Source: Clostridium_AD sp050717535
GTDB lineage: Bacteria; Bacillota; Clostridia; Clostridiales; Clostridiaceae
DNA length: 64,000 nt
Direction: 5' to 3'
NCBI RefSeq assembly: GCF_050717535.1
Contig: NZ_JBOITM010000085.1
Location: forward strand, 1 to 64,000
Made by a program: the position numbers and the translations under genes. This document shows positions 34,711-42,767 of the stretch, in pieces. The notes beneath the pieces are model-generated. The model was not told the origin of the DNA. It worked only from the letters and a program-made list of their open reading frames with translations, and did not search any database. Each line of letters starts with the position of its first letter. Within the stretch, counting starts at the first letter, position 1.

Positions 34711-35289
34711 TTAGGGGGTACTAAGTCTTTTCCCTGTTACAAATTTATCTTTATAATACCCTGACAATTTAGATATTTTTATAACATCGTTTTCCTTAGG
34801 AGAGTGAATAAACTTATTATTTCCAATATATATACCCACATGAGATACTTCATTGGGCAGAACGGGATCCGTCGTAAAAAAAACTAAATCACCTATTTGA
34901 AGATTATTTATATTAACAGATACACCCTTATTTACTTGATCCATTGTTGTTCTAGGCAAAGTTATGCCAAAATTTTTATAAATATATTGCACAAATCCTG
35001 AACAATCAAAACCGCCACTTATATATTTCCCGGTAATATCCGATAGGGCTGGTGTTGTTCCACCCCATAAATAATGCATTCCTAAAAATGTGGATGAATA
35101 GGAAACTAAATCATCTTTATTTATTAATATATCGTATTGGGGGCCATGTGAAACATATTGGGGCTTTTTTAATGGAGTTTCAAAGCTGGAGAAAATAGTA
35201 AAAATCATATATATTAGTATTAGTACGGCAAAAACAAAGGTTACAAACCAAAGATTTATTGAATATCTTTTCTTAAAGGATGTTCTCAT
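34711..35289 (-). CDS. NlpC/P60 cell-wall endopeptidase
   Basis: 192 aa. N-terminal membrane anchor (residues 12-35), a short linker, then a C40 peptidase domain with catalytic Cys in FDCSGFVQYIYKNFG (about residue 98) and His in EVSHVGIYIGNNKFIHS (about 153). It likely cleaves gamma-D-Glu-diamino acid stem peptides in peptidoglycan while tethered outside the membrane. There are no SH3 or LysM wall-binding domains. It is a single-gene unit. Confidence 0.9.
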   Translation of the reverse strand: MRTSFKKRYSINLWFVTFVFAVLILIYMIFTIFSSFETPLKKPQYVSHGPQYDILINKDDLVSYSSTFLGMHYLWGGTTPALSDITGKYISGGFDCSGFVQYIYKNFGITLPRTTMDQVNKGVSVNINNLQIGDLVFFTTDPVLPNEVSHVGIYIGNNKFIHSPKENDVIKISKLSGYYKDKFVTGKRLSTP

Positions 35290-35445
35290 AATTTATCCCC
35301 CTGTAGTGGTCAAAAATATCCTATAATAAATTACTAGAAAAGTTCTAATAATATTCTATAATCTTTAGAAAAATTCATTTAAGTTTAATTATATACTAGA
35401 TATTAAAGGGAGAAATTTTAATGAGTGATTGTATGATATATTTTT

Positions 35446-36030
35446 TTATCTTTCTTTGTTGTTGTCTAAAATTATTTCATCTAATGATTTTTTAGGTACA
35501 TGGTGAATCGCTTTTTCATCTCGCCAGTACTTAATACCTGTAGACAAACTAACTTCGTCAATAACAACGGTTTCTTTAGGTTTTCCTAAAGCTATAACTA
35601 AATTAATTTCGAAATTTTCATCTAAGTTAAGTACAGAAGACAGTTCAACTTTATTAATATTAGCAATCATGCAACCACCTAAAGATTTTTCTACAGCTCC
35701 TAGTAGGATGCTTTGAGCTGATATACCTGTATCTAAAGATGGTTTTTTACTAATAGATAAATCGTTGAGTATAACTATATATGCACTGGGTTTTTCGCCT
35801 TCTATAGGGCCATTCCAATCTTTTAGGTAACCAGCCCATCCTAAGGTTTTAAATATGCTCTCATTTTTAACAAGGTCATTTGATATAATATACTTCAGTG
35901 GTTGAAGGTTTGCAGCTGAAGCTGATAACCTTGCAAGGTCAATTAATTCTTTTAAAGTACTAAGTTCTATTTCTTCATTCTGATAAAATCTTCTGTACGA
36001 TCTATTTTTTAAAACCAAATCTTTAATCAT
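35446..36030 (-). CDS. Nitroreductase-family flavoprotein
   Basis: 194 aa from ATG 36030, preceded by GGAGGTG; the open frame to 36093 is an unlikely extension. FMN-binding NRSYRRFYQNEEI at the N-terminus, LSASAANLQPLKYIIS near residue 40, and a C-terminal lysine-rich tail. It carries GGCMIANINKVELSSVL in the substrate/FMN region. Members reduce nitro groups, quinones or flavins with NAD(P)H; substrate unknown. Confidence 0.88.
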   Translation of the reverse strand: MIKDLVLKNRSYRRFYQNEEIELSTLKELIDLARLSASAANLQPLKYIISNDLVKNESIFKTLGWAGYLKDWNGPIEGEKPSAYIVILNDLSISKKPSLDTGISAQSILLGAVEKSLGGCMIANINKVELSSVLNLDENFEINLVIALGKPKETVVIDEVSLSTGIKYWRDEKAIHHVPKKSLDEIILDNNKER

Positions 36031-36272
36031 TTTACACCTCCATAAATTTAAAATTATTGTATACATTATAGTCAAAATAAAAATATATATCAACTAAAGT
36101 ATCCATATATAATAGCAAATGTATAATAGCAAATTCAAACTTTTATATTGTAAGTTATCATAATTCTTAAGCTTTATTTAAGTGTTTTTTAATCTGTTTT
36201 TAATCTTACCAATATATAATATGAATTGTGGGAAAATATATATAAGAATCCTAAAACGAAAGGGGAAAAAAC

Positions 36273-36950
36273 ATGGATATTCCAATCAACTTTATAAATG
36301 GAATAATGCATATTGATAAGTATTTAACTTTACTAATACAGCAGTATGGGTTACTAACTTATATTATAATTTTTTTAATCATATTTATTGAAACAGGATT
36401 GGTTGTTATGCCATTTTTGCCAGGAGACTCAATGTTATTTGCAGCAGGAGCATTGGCAGGAATTGGATCGATGAATATATTCACTCTTTTTGTAGTAGTG
36501 TATATTGCAGCAGTACTTGGAGATAGTACTAATTATCATATTGGTAAAAAAATAGGTAAAAAAATATTGGAGAAAAAAGAATTAAAGTATATTAACAAAG
36601 AGCATTTGGAAAAAGCTCAGGATTTCTATGAAAAGCACGGTTCAATGACAATAGTAATCGGACGATTTATTCCTATAATTAGAACCTTCGTACCTTTTGT
36701 AGCTGGTATCGGAGAAATGAATTACTCGAAATTTATACCTTACAATATAATTGGTGGGGGACTATGGGTAAGTTTATTTTTAGGCGGGGGTTATTTCTTT
36801 GGTAACCTATCATTTATAAAAGAGCATTTTTCTTATATGTTAATAGCGATAATAATAATTTCTTTACTACCTGCAGTTATAATGTTTATAAAAGAAAAAA
36901 GAAAAAAAGGTGAAAATGATGATAATGATATCTATAATACAGAGATTTGA
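36273..36950 (+). CDS. DedA-family membrane protein
   Basis: 225 aa, about five membrane helices. Signatures: IETGLVVMPFLPGDSMLFAA near residue 45, and GRFIPIIRTFVPFVAGIGEM near 130. Some DedA proteins of Firmicutes recycle undecaprenyl phosphate (UptA group) or flip phosphatidylethanolamine; which role applies here is open. It overlaps the PAP2 gene by 41 nt, so the two are co-translated and may act on the same lipid carrier. Confidence 0.9.
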   Translation: MDIPINFINGIMHIDKYLTLLIQQYGLLTYIIIFLIIFIETGLVVMPFLPGDSMLFAAGALAGIGSMNIFTLFVVVYIAAVLGDSTNYHIGKKIGKKILEKKELKYINKEHLEKAQDFYEKHGSMTIVIGRFIPIIRTFVPFVAGIGEMNYSKFIPYNIIGGGLWVSLFLGGGYFFGNLSFIKEHFSYMLIAIIIISLLPAVIMFIKEKRKKGENDDNDIYNTEI

Positions 36951-37470
36951 TAGTTTAATATTATTGTATATAAAAGATAATATGCATGGAACTATTATGG
37001 ACAAAGTTATGGTTGCATCGTCATACTTAGGTGATAATGGAATGATATGGATTATAATATCAACAATCCTTATAATAAGCAAAAGATATAGAAAAATAGG
37101 GTTTATGGCTTTAGGAGCTTTAATATTAAGTTCAATTTTAGGAGAAGAAATATTAAAAAATGTATTTAAACGTATAAGGCCAGAAGCAGGTGACCTTTTG
37201 ATTGCAAAGCCGTTGTCCTATTCATTTCCATCAGGGCACACTACTTCTTCGTTTGCAGTTGCAGGAGTACTAGCAAAATATTTTAAAAAGTATGCATTTG
37301 GGTTTTTAGGTCTGGCATTTTTGATAGCTTTTTCAAGATTATATTTATATGTACATTATCCTACAGATATTTTAGCGGGCATAGTTTTAGGACTTATGTG
37401 CAGTAAAATAGTAATTTACTGCTTTAATAAAGCAAATGTTAATAATGGTAATGACAGGGCCGGTATTTAA
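36910..37470 (+). CDS. PAP2-family lipid phosphatase
   Basis: 186 aa, five to six membrane helices. The PAP2 triad is complete: KNVFKRIRPEAGD (C1), YSFPSGHTTSSF (C2) and SRLYLYVHYPTDILAG (C3). Probable substrate: undecaprenyl pyrophosphate or a phosphatidyl lipid. The start is GTG 36910 inside the DedA gene or ATG 36916. A remnant of a second PAP2 C-terminus follows the stop codon in the same frame. Confidence 0.9.
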   Translation: MKMMIMISIIQRFDSLILLYIKDNMHGTIMDKVMVASSYLGDNGMIWIIISTILIISKRYRKIGFMALGALILSSILGEEILKNVFKRIRPEAGDLLIAKPLSYSFPSGHTTSSFAVAGVLAKYFKKYAFGFLGLAFLIAFSRLYLYVHYPTDILAGIVLGLMCSKIVIYCFNKANVNNGNDRAGI

Positions 37471-37593
37471 GAGAAAGAGTCAACGGATGTTTTAGCTGGA
37501 GCTATAATTGGGGTGTTATGTTCAAAAATAGTTTTTAGTATTTTGCAACAAGGATATATCCAAAAGTTCGTTGAGTTTAAAATTTCAGGTTGA
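37471..37593 (+). pseudogene. Remnant of a second PAP2 gene (C-terminus only)
   Basis: After the TAA of the PAP2 gene the same frame continues STDVLAGAIIGVLCSKIVFS and on to TGA at 37591. This repeats the PAP2 C3 motif region, PTDILAGIVLGLMCSKIVIY, with drift. The most economical explanation is a tandem duplication of PAP2 followed by deletion of most of the second copy. Confidence 0.8.
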
Positions 37594-37626
37594 GTTAGTT
37601 ATTTATTAAGAAAAAGGATGGTATTT

Positions 37627-38646
37627 ATGAAAGAAATAAAGAAAAGCAGAAAAACTAACACAGGTACAAGCATACTTGTTTTATTATTTATAATATTTGA
37701 ATTAGGTTTTACCGCTGTTACAGGCCCATTTATGCTTTATTATGGACCGTTTGAAAAGGTGAAGAGCACAGTGGTAGGTGCAGCGATGACTACTTATACA
37801 TTACAATGGCTAGCAACATCATTTATATCAGATGAAAAAATAAAACAAATCATGAGTGAACAAACAGTAGCCGTTATAGCTCAAGATAATTTGAATGGTG
37901 TAGATTCCGGTGTAAATGTAAAAAGTAAAAATGATAATACTATTGAAAGATATGATGTAACAGGGAAAAAATTTAAAGGGTATTTATTAGTAGTTAATGA
38001 TCCAACTAGATTAAAAGTTGGTTACAGTAATAAGCTCGGCAATGAAGGGGAGCTTACTAGTGATATTGCAAAAGATAATAATGCCATTGCAGCAATTAAT
38101 GGTGGCGCGTTTACCGGTAAAGCTTCTGAATCGATGCAGACTGGAGTGGGGGCAAATCCTTCTGGAGTTATAATCTACAATGGAAAAATTGTTTATGACG
38201 GTATGAATAATGAAGATCAAAAGAGACAAGCTGTAGCAATAACTAAATTCGGAAAGCTGTTGGTTGGTGCTTATTCCCTTAAAGAAATGAAAAAATTTGG
38301 AGTAACTGAAGCAGTATCATTTGGACCAGCCATGATAGTTAATGGTGAAAAAACTATAACTAAGGGTGATGGGGGCTGGGGTATTGCACCCAGAACATGT
38401 ATTGCACAAAGGAAAGATGGAGCAATATTATTATTAGTTATTGATGGAAGAGAACTAGGAAGTATAGGGGTTACTTTAAGAGAGGCACAAGACATATTGT
38501 ATGACTATGGTGCGTATAATGCTACTAACTTAGATGGAGGCTCTTCTTCTACATTATTTTATAATGATGAGGTTATAAATAATCCTTGCGGCAAATCCGG
38601 TGAGAGAACTGTACCTTCAATTATCTATGTGGAAAAGAGAAAATAA
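37627..38646 (+). CDS. Phosphodiester glycosidase (NAGPA domain) family protein
   Basis: About 339 aa. An N-terminal membrane anchor (residues 15-40) places the rest outside. The NAGPA/DUF2233 domain fills roughly 120-339: NNAIAAINGGAFTGKASES, then ARTCIAQR-like GIAPRTCIAQRKDGAILLLV, LREAQDILYDYGAYNATNLD and GGSSSTLFYNDEV. Related enzymes split phosphodiester-linked sugars from polymers such as teichoic acids or exopolysaccharide. AAGGA is spaced for ATG 37627. The neighbouring gene starts 43 nt downstream. Confidence 0.87.
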   Translation: MKEIKKSRKTNTGTSILVLLFIIFELGFTAVTGPFMLYYGPFEKVKSTVVGAAMTTYTLQWLATSFISDEKIKQIMSEQTVAVIAQDNLNGVDSGVNVKSKNDNTIERYDVTGKKFKGYLLVVNDPTRLKVGYSNKLGNEGELTSDIAKDNNAIAAINGGAFTGKASESMQTGVGANPSGVIIYNGKIVYDGMNNEDQKRQAVAITKFGKLLVGAYSLKEMKKFGVTEAVSFGPAMIVNGEKTITKGDGGWGIAPRTCIAQRKDGAILLLVIDGRELGSIGVTLREAQDILYDYGAYNATNLDGGSSSTLFYNDEVINNPCGKSGERTVPSIIYVEKRK

Positions 38647-38689
38647 TAAAATTTTATCAGGAATATCTAACATTAAAGGAGAAGGCATT

Positions 38690-39718
38690 ATGAAATGGAA
38701 GAAAAGAATAGGTATATGGATAGTATTATCTTTATCTCTGCAATTTTTAGGCCTCTTTTATATAAATCACTATTTTTTAGCTACTGATTCTAAAGTGGTT
38801 ACTAAAAAGTTTGTTTACGATAAAAGTAAAATAGTTAAAAATAAGGATATTATTGTACCAGCAAATGCAAAAACTATATCAGTATCTTATGATGCTAAAT
38901 ATTTATCGTATTTTGAAAATGAGGAATTAAAAATTATTAATTGTAGCGATGGAAAAATTGAAAATATAAAGGCGGAAGATGGAACTAAAATTTCTTTTTT
39001 CAAATGGCTTCCTGATAGGAATAGAATGCTATTAGTAGAGAAAAAAAGTGATGCTAAATCTAGTGACTTGGTATTATATTCTTATGATGTATTAAAAAGT
39101 GAAAAAGTGAAAATAAAAGAATTAGCATTGGGCGGTATAAATTCTGAAGTGAAAGATATTAAATTATCACCTTTAACAGGAGTTACTTATGTATTGGTGA
39201 TAAGTGGAGATAAGAGTAGTAGTATATATAGAATCGACAGAATGGGTGAAATGACAAAAACGAGCACAATACCTAGTTCTGTGGGTAATATGGCAGCAGT
39301 GCGCCATGAAGATAAATTGGTGTATGAAGGGTTAGTTTACAATAAAATATATGCTACAAGTGGTGACCAACCCATAAGTATTAAAGGTGTAGAAAAGCTT
39401 ACGTTAATTGGTACTGACTTTGAGGATAACATGTATCTTGGAGAAGTGAAAAATAATTTAGTGACCAAAATTTATTACGGTAAAATATTAGAGGACACCG
39501 GGAAATGGAAAGTTTTAAATTTACCAATACCTTGTACAAAGGATGATTTATTTATTTCATCTGATGGTAAAGTTTATCAAAATGATGCACCAAAAAGTGT
39601 AATAAAAGAAGTTGATTCTGGAGCTCAAACTAGCTATGAGGGAAAAATATTACAACTATATACTAAAGGAATTGTAATTTTATTAAATAGTAAAATATCT
39701 TTTGTTGCTTTTAAGTAG
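38690..39718 (+). CDS. Membrane-anchored protein, probable extracellular beta-propeller-like domain
   Basis: 342 aa from ATG 38690, which follows AAAGGAG; the frame to 38600 overlaps the preceding gene and is not used. One N-terminal membrane helix (residues 6-27), then a long soluble region with repeated short blocks like ISVSYDAKYLSYFENEELKI and SFFKWLPDRNRMLLVE, the style of WD40/TolB-like propellers. No named family is recognised. It lies directly behind the phosphodiester glycosidase gene, so it may be its partner on the outer face. Confidence 0.7.
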   Translation: MKWKKRIGIWIVLSLSLQFLGLFYINHYFLATDSKVVTKKFVYDKSKIVKNKDIIVPANAKTISVSYDAKYLSYFENEELKIINCSDGKIENIKAEDGTKISFFKWLPDRNRMLLVEKKSDAKSSDLVLYSYDVLKSEKVKIKELALGGINSEVKDIKLSPLTGVTYVLVISGDKSSSIYRIDRMGEMTKTSTIPSSVGNMAAVRHEDKLVYEGLVYNKIYATSGDQPISIKGVEKLTLIGTDFEDNMYLGEVKNNLVTKIYYGKILEDTGKWKVLNLPIPCTKDDLFISSDGKVYQNDAPKSVIKEVDSGAQTSYEGKILQLYTKGIVILLNSKISFVAFK

Positions 39719-39858
39719 TATTAAATGAATAAGAATAAATTAATGCTATATTGTAATTATTATGTATAGACTATAAAATAGCCTGAAAATTATATGCAAT
39801 ATCAAAGCTTTTCTGATATAATCTATTGAGATAGATGTATTGGAAAGGACTTGATATT

Positions 39859-40842
39859 ATGGTACCTTATAGTGATTATGGGAAAAGCAGAAGGCTACTG
39901 GAAACTTTTAGATTAATAAAAGCTGGAATAGCCACAACACCAAAAGAAATAGCAGATATATTTGAAACTTCGCCGGATAACATTCATAATTATGTGAAAG
40001 AATTAAATGAGGAATGGGAAACGGATATTATATATGATAAGTCAGAAAAAAGTTATAGAGTAAATGATGACGTGGATGTAAATGGGGATGGAATACTAGA
40101 GGCCAATAAATATGTACAACCTGTTACAGCAGAGGATGTAAATTTGATATTAGCCTCTCTGGTTCAATCACAAACCTTTATGGAAACAAAAATATCAGTA
40201 ATAAAAAGTAGTTTACTCGGATTACTCCCTAAAAAAGAAGCTAAAAAATTGACTGAGATGCTTCACTTTGAGAAGACTTCTAATGTTGATCATCAATATA
40301 TTGAATTTAATATTAAAAACTTAAGCAGGGCAATATCTGATGAGAAAAAAGTAAGCTTTAGTTATAATTCTGCTGTGGGAAATCATAAGACCCACACAAT
40401 AATACCCTATAGCTTTGCTTGTGAACTTGGGAAGTACTATATTATTGGATATTTAGAAAGAAAAGACTGTCTAATACACTTTAGAATAGACAGAATTTCA
40501 AATGTAACTATTTTAAATGAAGAAGGAAAGAGAGACAGCAAATTTAATGTGTATGACTACCTTAAAAGAACCTGGTATATGTATGGTGGAGATGAAACAA
40601 GAGTAAAGGTTAAATTTAATAAACGTTGCTATAAGGTAGTAACTGAAAAAAGTTTACTTGAAGGAAGTTTACTTGAGGAGAATGAGGATTATTTTATTTA
40701 TGAATTTATCTGTAATGGTACATATGGAATAAAACTATGGATTATGGGCTTTGGTGCAGATGCTGAAGTTATAGAACCTGTAGTGCTTAGAGAAGAAATT
40801 ATAGATAGTGTAAGGAATATGAATAAGGTTTATAGGCTATAA
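39859..40842 (+). CDS. WYL-domain transcriptional regulator
   Basis: 327 aa. N-terminal helix-turn-helix (RLLETFRLIKAGIATTPKEI, with ADIFETSPDNIHNYVKEL), a central WYL domain (about 155-225: KKVSFSYNSAVGNHKTHTII, then ELGKYYIIGYLERKDCLIHF) and a WCX C-terminal part. WYL domains bind nucleic acid or nucleotide-like ligands in regulators of DNA damage and phage defence. AAAGGA is placed for ATG 39859. Monocistronic, with a strong terminator; the regulated gene is unknown. Confidence 0.88.
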   Translation: MVPYSDYGKSRRLLETFRLIKAGIATTPKEIADIFETSPDNIHNYVKELNEEWETDIIYDKSEKSYRVNDDVDVNGDGILEANKYVQPVTAEDVNLILASLVQSQTFMETKISVIKSSLLGLLPKKEAKKLTEMLHFEKTSNVDHQYIEFNIKNLSRAISDEKKVSFSYNSAVGNHKTHTIIPYSFACELGKYYIIGYLERKDCLIHFRIDRISNVTILNEEGKRDSKFNVYDYLKRTWYMYGGDETRVKVKFNKRCYKVVTEKSLLEGSLLEENEDYFIYEFICNGTYGIKLWIMGFGADAEVIEPVVLREEIIDSVRNMNKVYRL

Positions 40843-40870
40843 ATAAAATTGTATTTAGTGACCCGGACCC

Positions 40871-40925
40871 AAGCTCTTCATTAAAAGATGAGAACTCTGC
40901 ATCTTTTAATGAAGAGCTTATTTTT
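40871..40925. terminator. Terminator of the WYL gene
   Basis: AAGCTCTTCATTAAAAGATG pairs with its complement at 40900-40919 around AGAACTCTG, followed by ATTTTT. The 20-bp stem is unusually long. Confidence 0.88.
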
Positions 40926-41109
40926 GTATAATGCCCAGAAAGGTATATAATGATTTAAAAAATATTATGGTAAGGAAAATTTTTCTGCCTGCTCCATTGT
41001 ACAATTATATTATTAGATAGAAATATTAATTACGTAAGGCGCCCAAAAAATAATTCTATCAAGATTTAACTTATAATTTCTAAAATATCTAATAGTGGGG
41101 TGAAAGTAT

Positions 41110-41685
41110 TTGGATTACAAAGAAATTGGAAAAGAAAGGCTTATCGAAATAATAGCGGAAAAAGATAAACTTATACTAGAACTTCAAAGCATGAAACTTG
41201 AATTGCAACATCAAGCAGGTATGGATTATGTAACTGGAGTATTAAACAGAAGGGCAGGTTTGAAAATTTTAGAGACAACAATTCAGGATGCAGAGGGGCA
41301 AGGAGAAAACTTTATAATATGTTTTGCTGATATTGATGATTTCAAAAAGATAAATGACACTTATGGTCATAATCAGGGGGACAAGATTCTAACAGAAATT
41401 GGTGATATACTGAGAGTAAATATTAGAAAAACTGATACTGTATTTAGAATAGGTGGTGATGAGTTCATAATTATATTCCCCAAAACAACATTAGAGGTGG
41501 CAAGGAGTATTTGTTCGAGGTTATGTATGAATATTTATGAATTGAAGGAAAAGGATAGCAGTAATTACGGCATGGGTCTAAGCTGTGGGTTGTCTGAATA
41601 TAACCATAACAGCAAAATATCTGCTGGTGAATTAATAAGACGGGCAGATGAGGGGATGTATGCTAGTAAGAGAAGGAAAAAGTAA
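41110..41685 (+). CDS. Diguanylate cyclase (GGDEF)
   Basis: 191 aa. A short N-terminal coiled coil (residues 5-35) is followed by one GGDEF domain with the active motif RIGGDEFIIIF. RKTD five residues ahead of GGDEF is an intact inhibitory I-site, so product feedback by c-di-GMP is expected. There is no sensor or membrane domain. The start is TTG 41110 after GGGGTG. c-di-GMP output genes are not in this window. Confidence 0.92.
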   Translation: MDYKEIGKERLIEIIAEKDKLILELQSMKLELQHQAGMDYVTGVLNRRAGLKILETTIQDAEGQGENFIICFADIDDFKKINDTYGHNQGDKILTEIGDILRVNIRKTDTVFRIGGDEFIIIFPKTTLEVARSICSRLCMNIYELKEKDSSNYGMGLSCGLSEYNHNSKISAGELIRRADEGMYASKRRKK

Positions 41686-42065
41686 TAGGAAAGAATATTT
41701 AAGAAAAGAATGAAAATAGAAATAAAATAATGGAATTACCGGATGAAACTATAGAGATAATAGGAAATGATAAGTCATCTCAGGGGTTTTTACACTTTTG
41801 TACAAATAGGAAGCATATCTGTAGGACAGGGGATATATAATTAAGGAAAATATTTATTCTAAATGAAGGAATTTGAAAGTTTGTGTAGAATGTTATTATT
41901 TATATAAATTTAACAAAAATATATGTCAGAATTTGAAACTTGTTTTTGGGGATTAGATTCAAAAGTATTGATTTTCTAATTACAAAGCTAAGGGTTTTAG
42001 CATGTTAATTTTGTATAATTATTTGAAGCCAATAAAACTAGAAGATGATAAGGAGGATGTTTAAA
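41686..42065. other. 380-bp intergenic region
   Basis: No supported gene. A short frame from ATG 41733 (MELPDETIEIIGNDKSSQG) runs 37 codons without a ribosome site and is probably chance or a relic. The last 50 bp are the leader of the small peptide gene at 42066. Confidence 0.4.
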
Positions 42066-42248
42066 ATGGGATTAATAAAGTTAATTACAAAAATAGGTAT
42101 TGGAGCAGGTGCAGCAGTAATAGCAGTAACTGCACTACCAATTGCAGGTGCAGTAGGAGCAATTACTGCTACTGGGGCAGGCGTAGCAGCAGTAGTAGGT
42201 GGAGTTGCGGCTACCATTGATCATGTAAATGAAAAAAATAAGGATTGA
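42066..42248 (+). CDS. 60-aa Gly/Ala-rich membrane-active-looking peptide
   Basis: The consensus site AAGGAGG precedes ATG 42066 at 9 nt. The first 45 residues are one long apolar segment full of GxxxG/AxxxG steps (LITKIGIGAGAAVIAVTALP, then IAGAVGAITATGAGVAAVVG), ending in a charged tail IDHVNEKNKD. No family is recognised. The shape fits a helical hairpin or oligomerising membrane peptide, possibly a toxin or bacteriocin-like product, but no immunity or transport gene is adjacent. Confidence 0.7.
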   Translation: MGLIKLITKIGIGAGAAVIAVTALPIAGAVGAITATGAGVAAVVGGVAATIDHVNEKNKD

Positions 42249-42405
42249 ATAAATTGTAGATTGTTATGAATTTAAGGTAAGGCCAAAGCTTGTTTTTACA
42301 AATTATGTACAAAAATAGAATATTAAGGTTTTTGGAAGAAGAAAATTAATAAAAAGTAAGTTTGAGAAGATTATAATATAAATTATTGAGATAGGAGGTC
42401 TACAA

Positions 42406-42552
42406 ATGCCAAGTCCGAAGGATACGAATGGTCCTGTAGTTAAGACTGGTCCAACAGCAGGTCAAAACAGATCAAGAAATGGAGATGGTGAATGGAGAAA
42501 GAAAAGGGATGACGCGGGCAAGCCACGTCCTAAAACTGAGAGTAATAGATAG
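42406..42552 (+). CDS. 48-aa basic hydrophilic peptide
   Basis: A strong AGGAGG site lies 7 nt before ATG 42406. The product is rich in Pro, Lys, Arg, Gly and Asn (MPSPKDTNGPVVKTGPTAGQ at the start, ending KPRPKTESNR) and should be unstructured. It lies behind the Gly/Ala-rich peptide gene and before a good terminator, so the two small genes may form one transcript. Function unknown. Confidence 0.65.
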   Translation: MPSPKDTNGPVVKTGPTAGQNRSRNGDGEWRKKRDDAGKPRPKTESNR

Positions 42553-42644
42553 CATATTAAGAGCAGACGAGCTATATGATAAAACTAGAGATTAATATTT
42601 GATAATATTCCTATAATCGTTAATAGATATTGTACAGTTAAGAC

Positions 42645-42684
42645 AAGCAAGCCGTAACCACAAGTTACTGTTTGCTTTATTTAT
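42645..42684 (+). terminator. Terminator after the small peptide genes
   Basis: AAGCAAGCCGTAAC pairs with GTTACTGTTTGCTT around CACAA, with T-rich sequence after it. Confidence 0.75.
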
Positions 42685-42767
42685 TTTAACTAAACTTATG
42701 ATACAATACAATTAGAAATAAAGTAAAAATTCCCAATAAAAGTCTATCCCCATAGGAGATGTACCCC

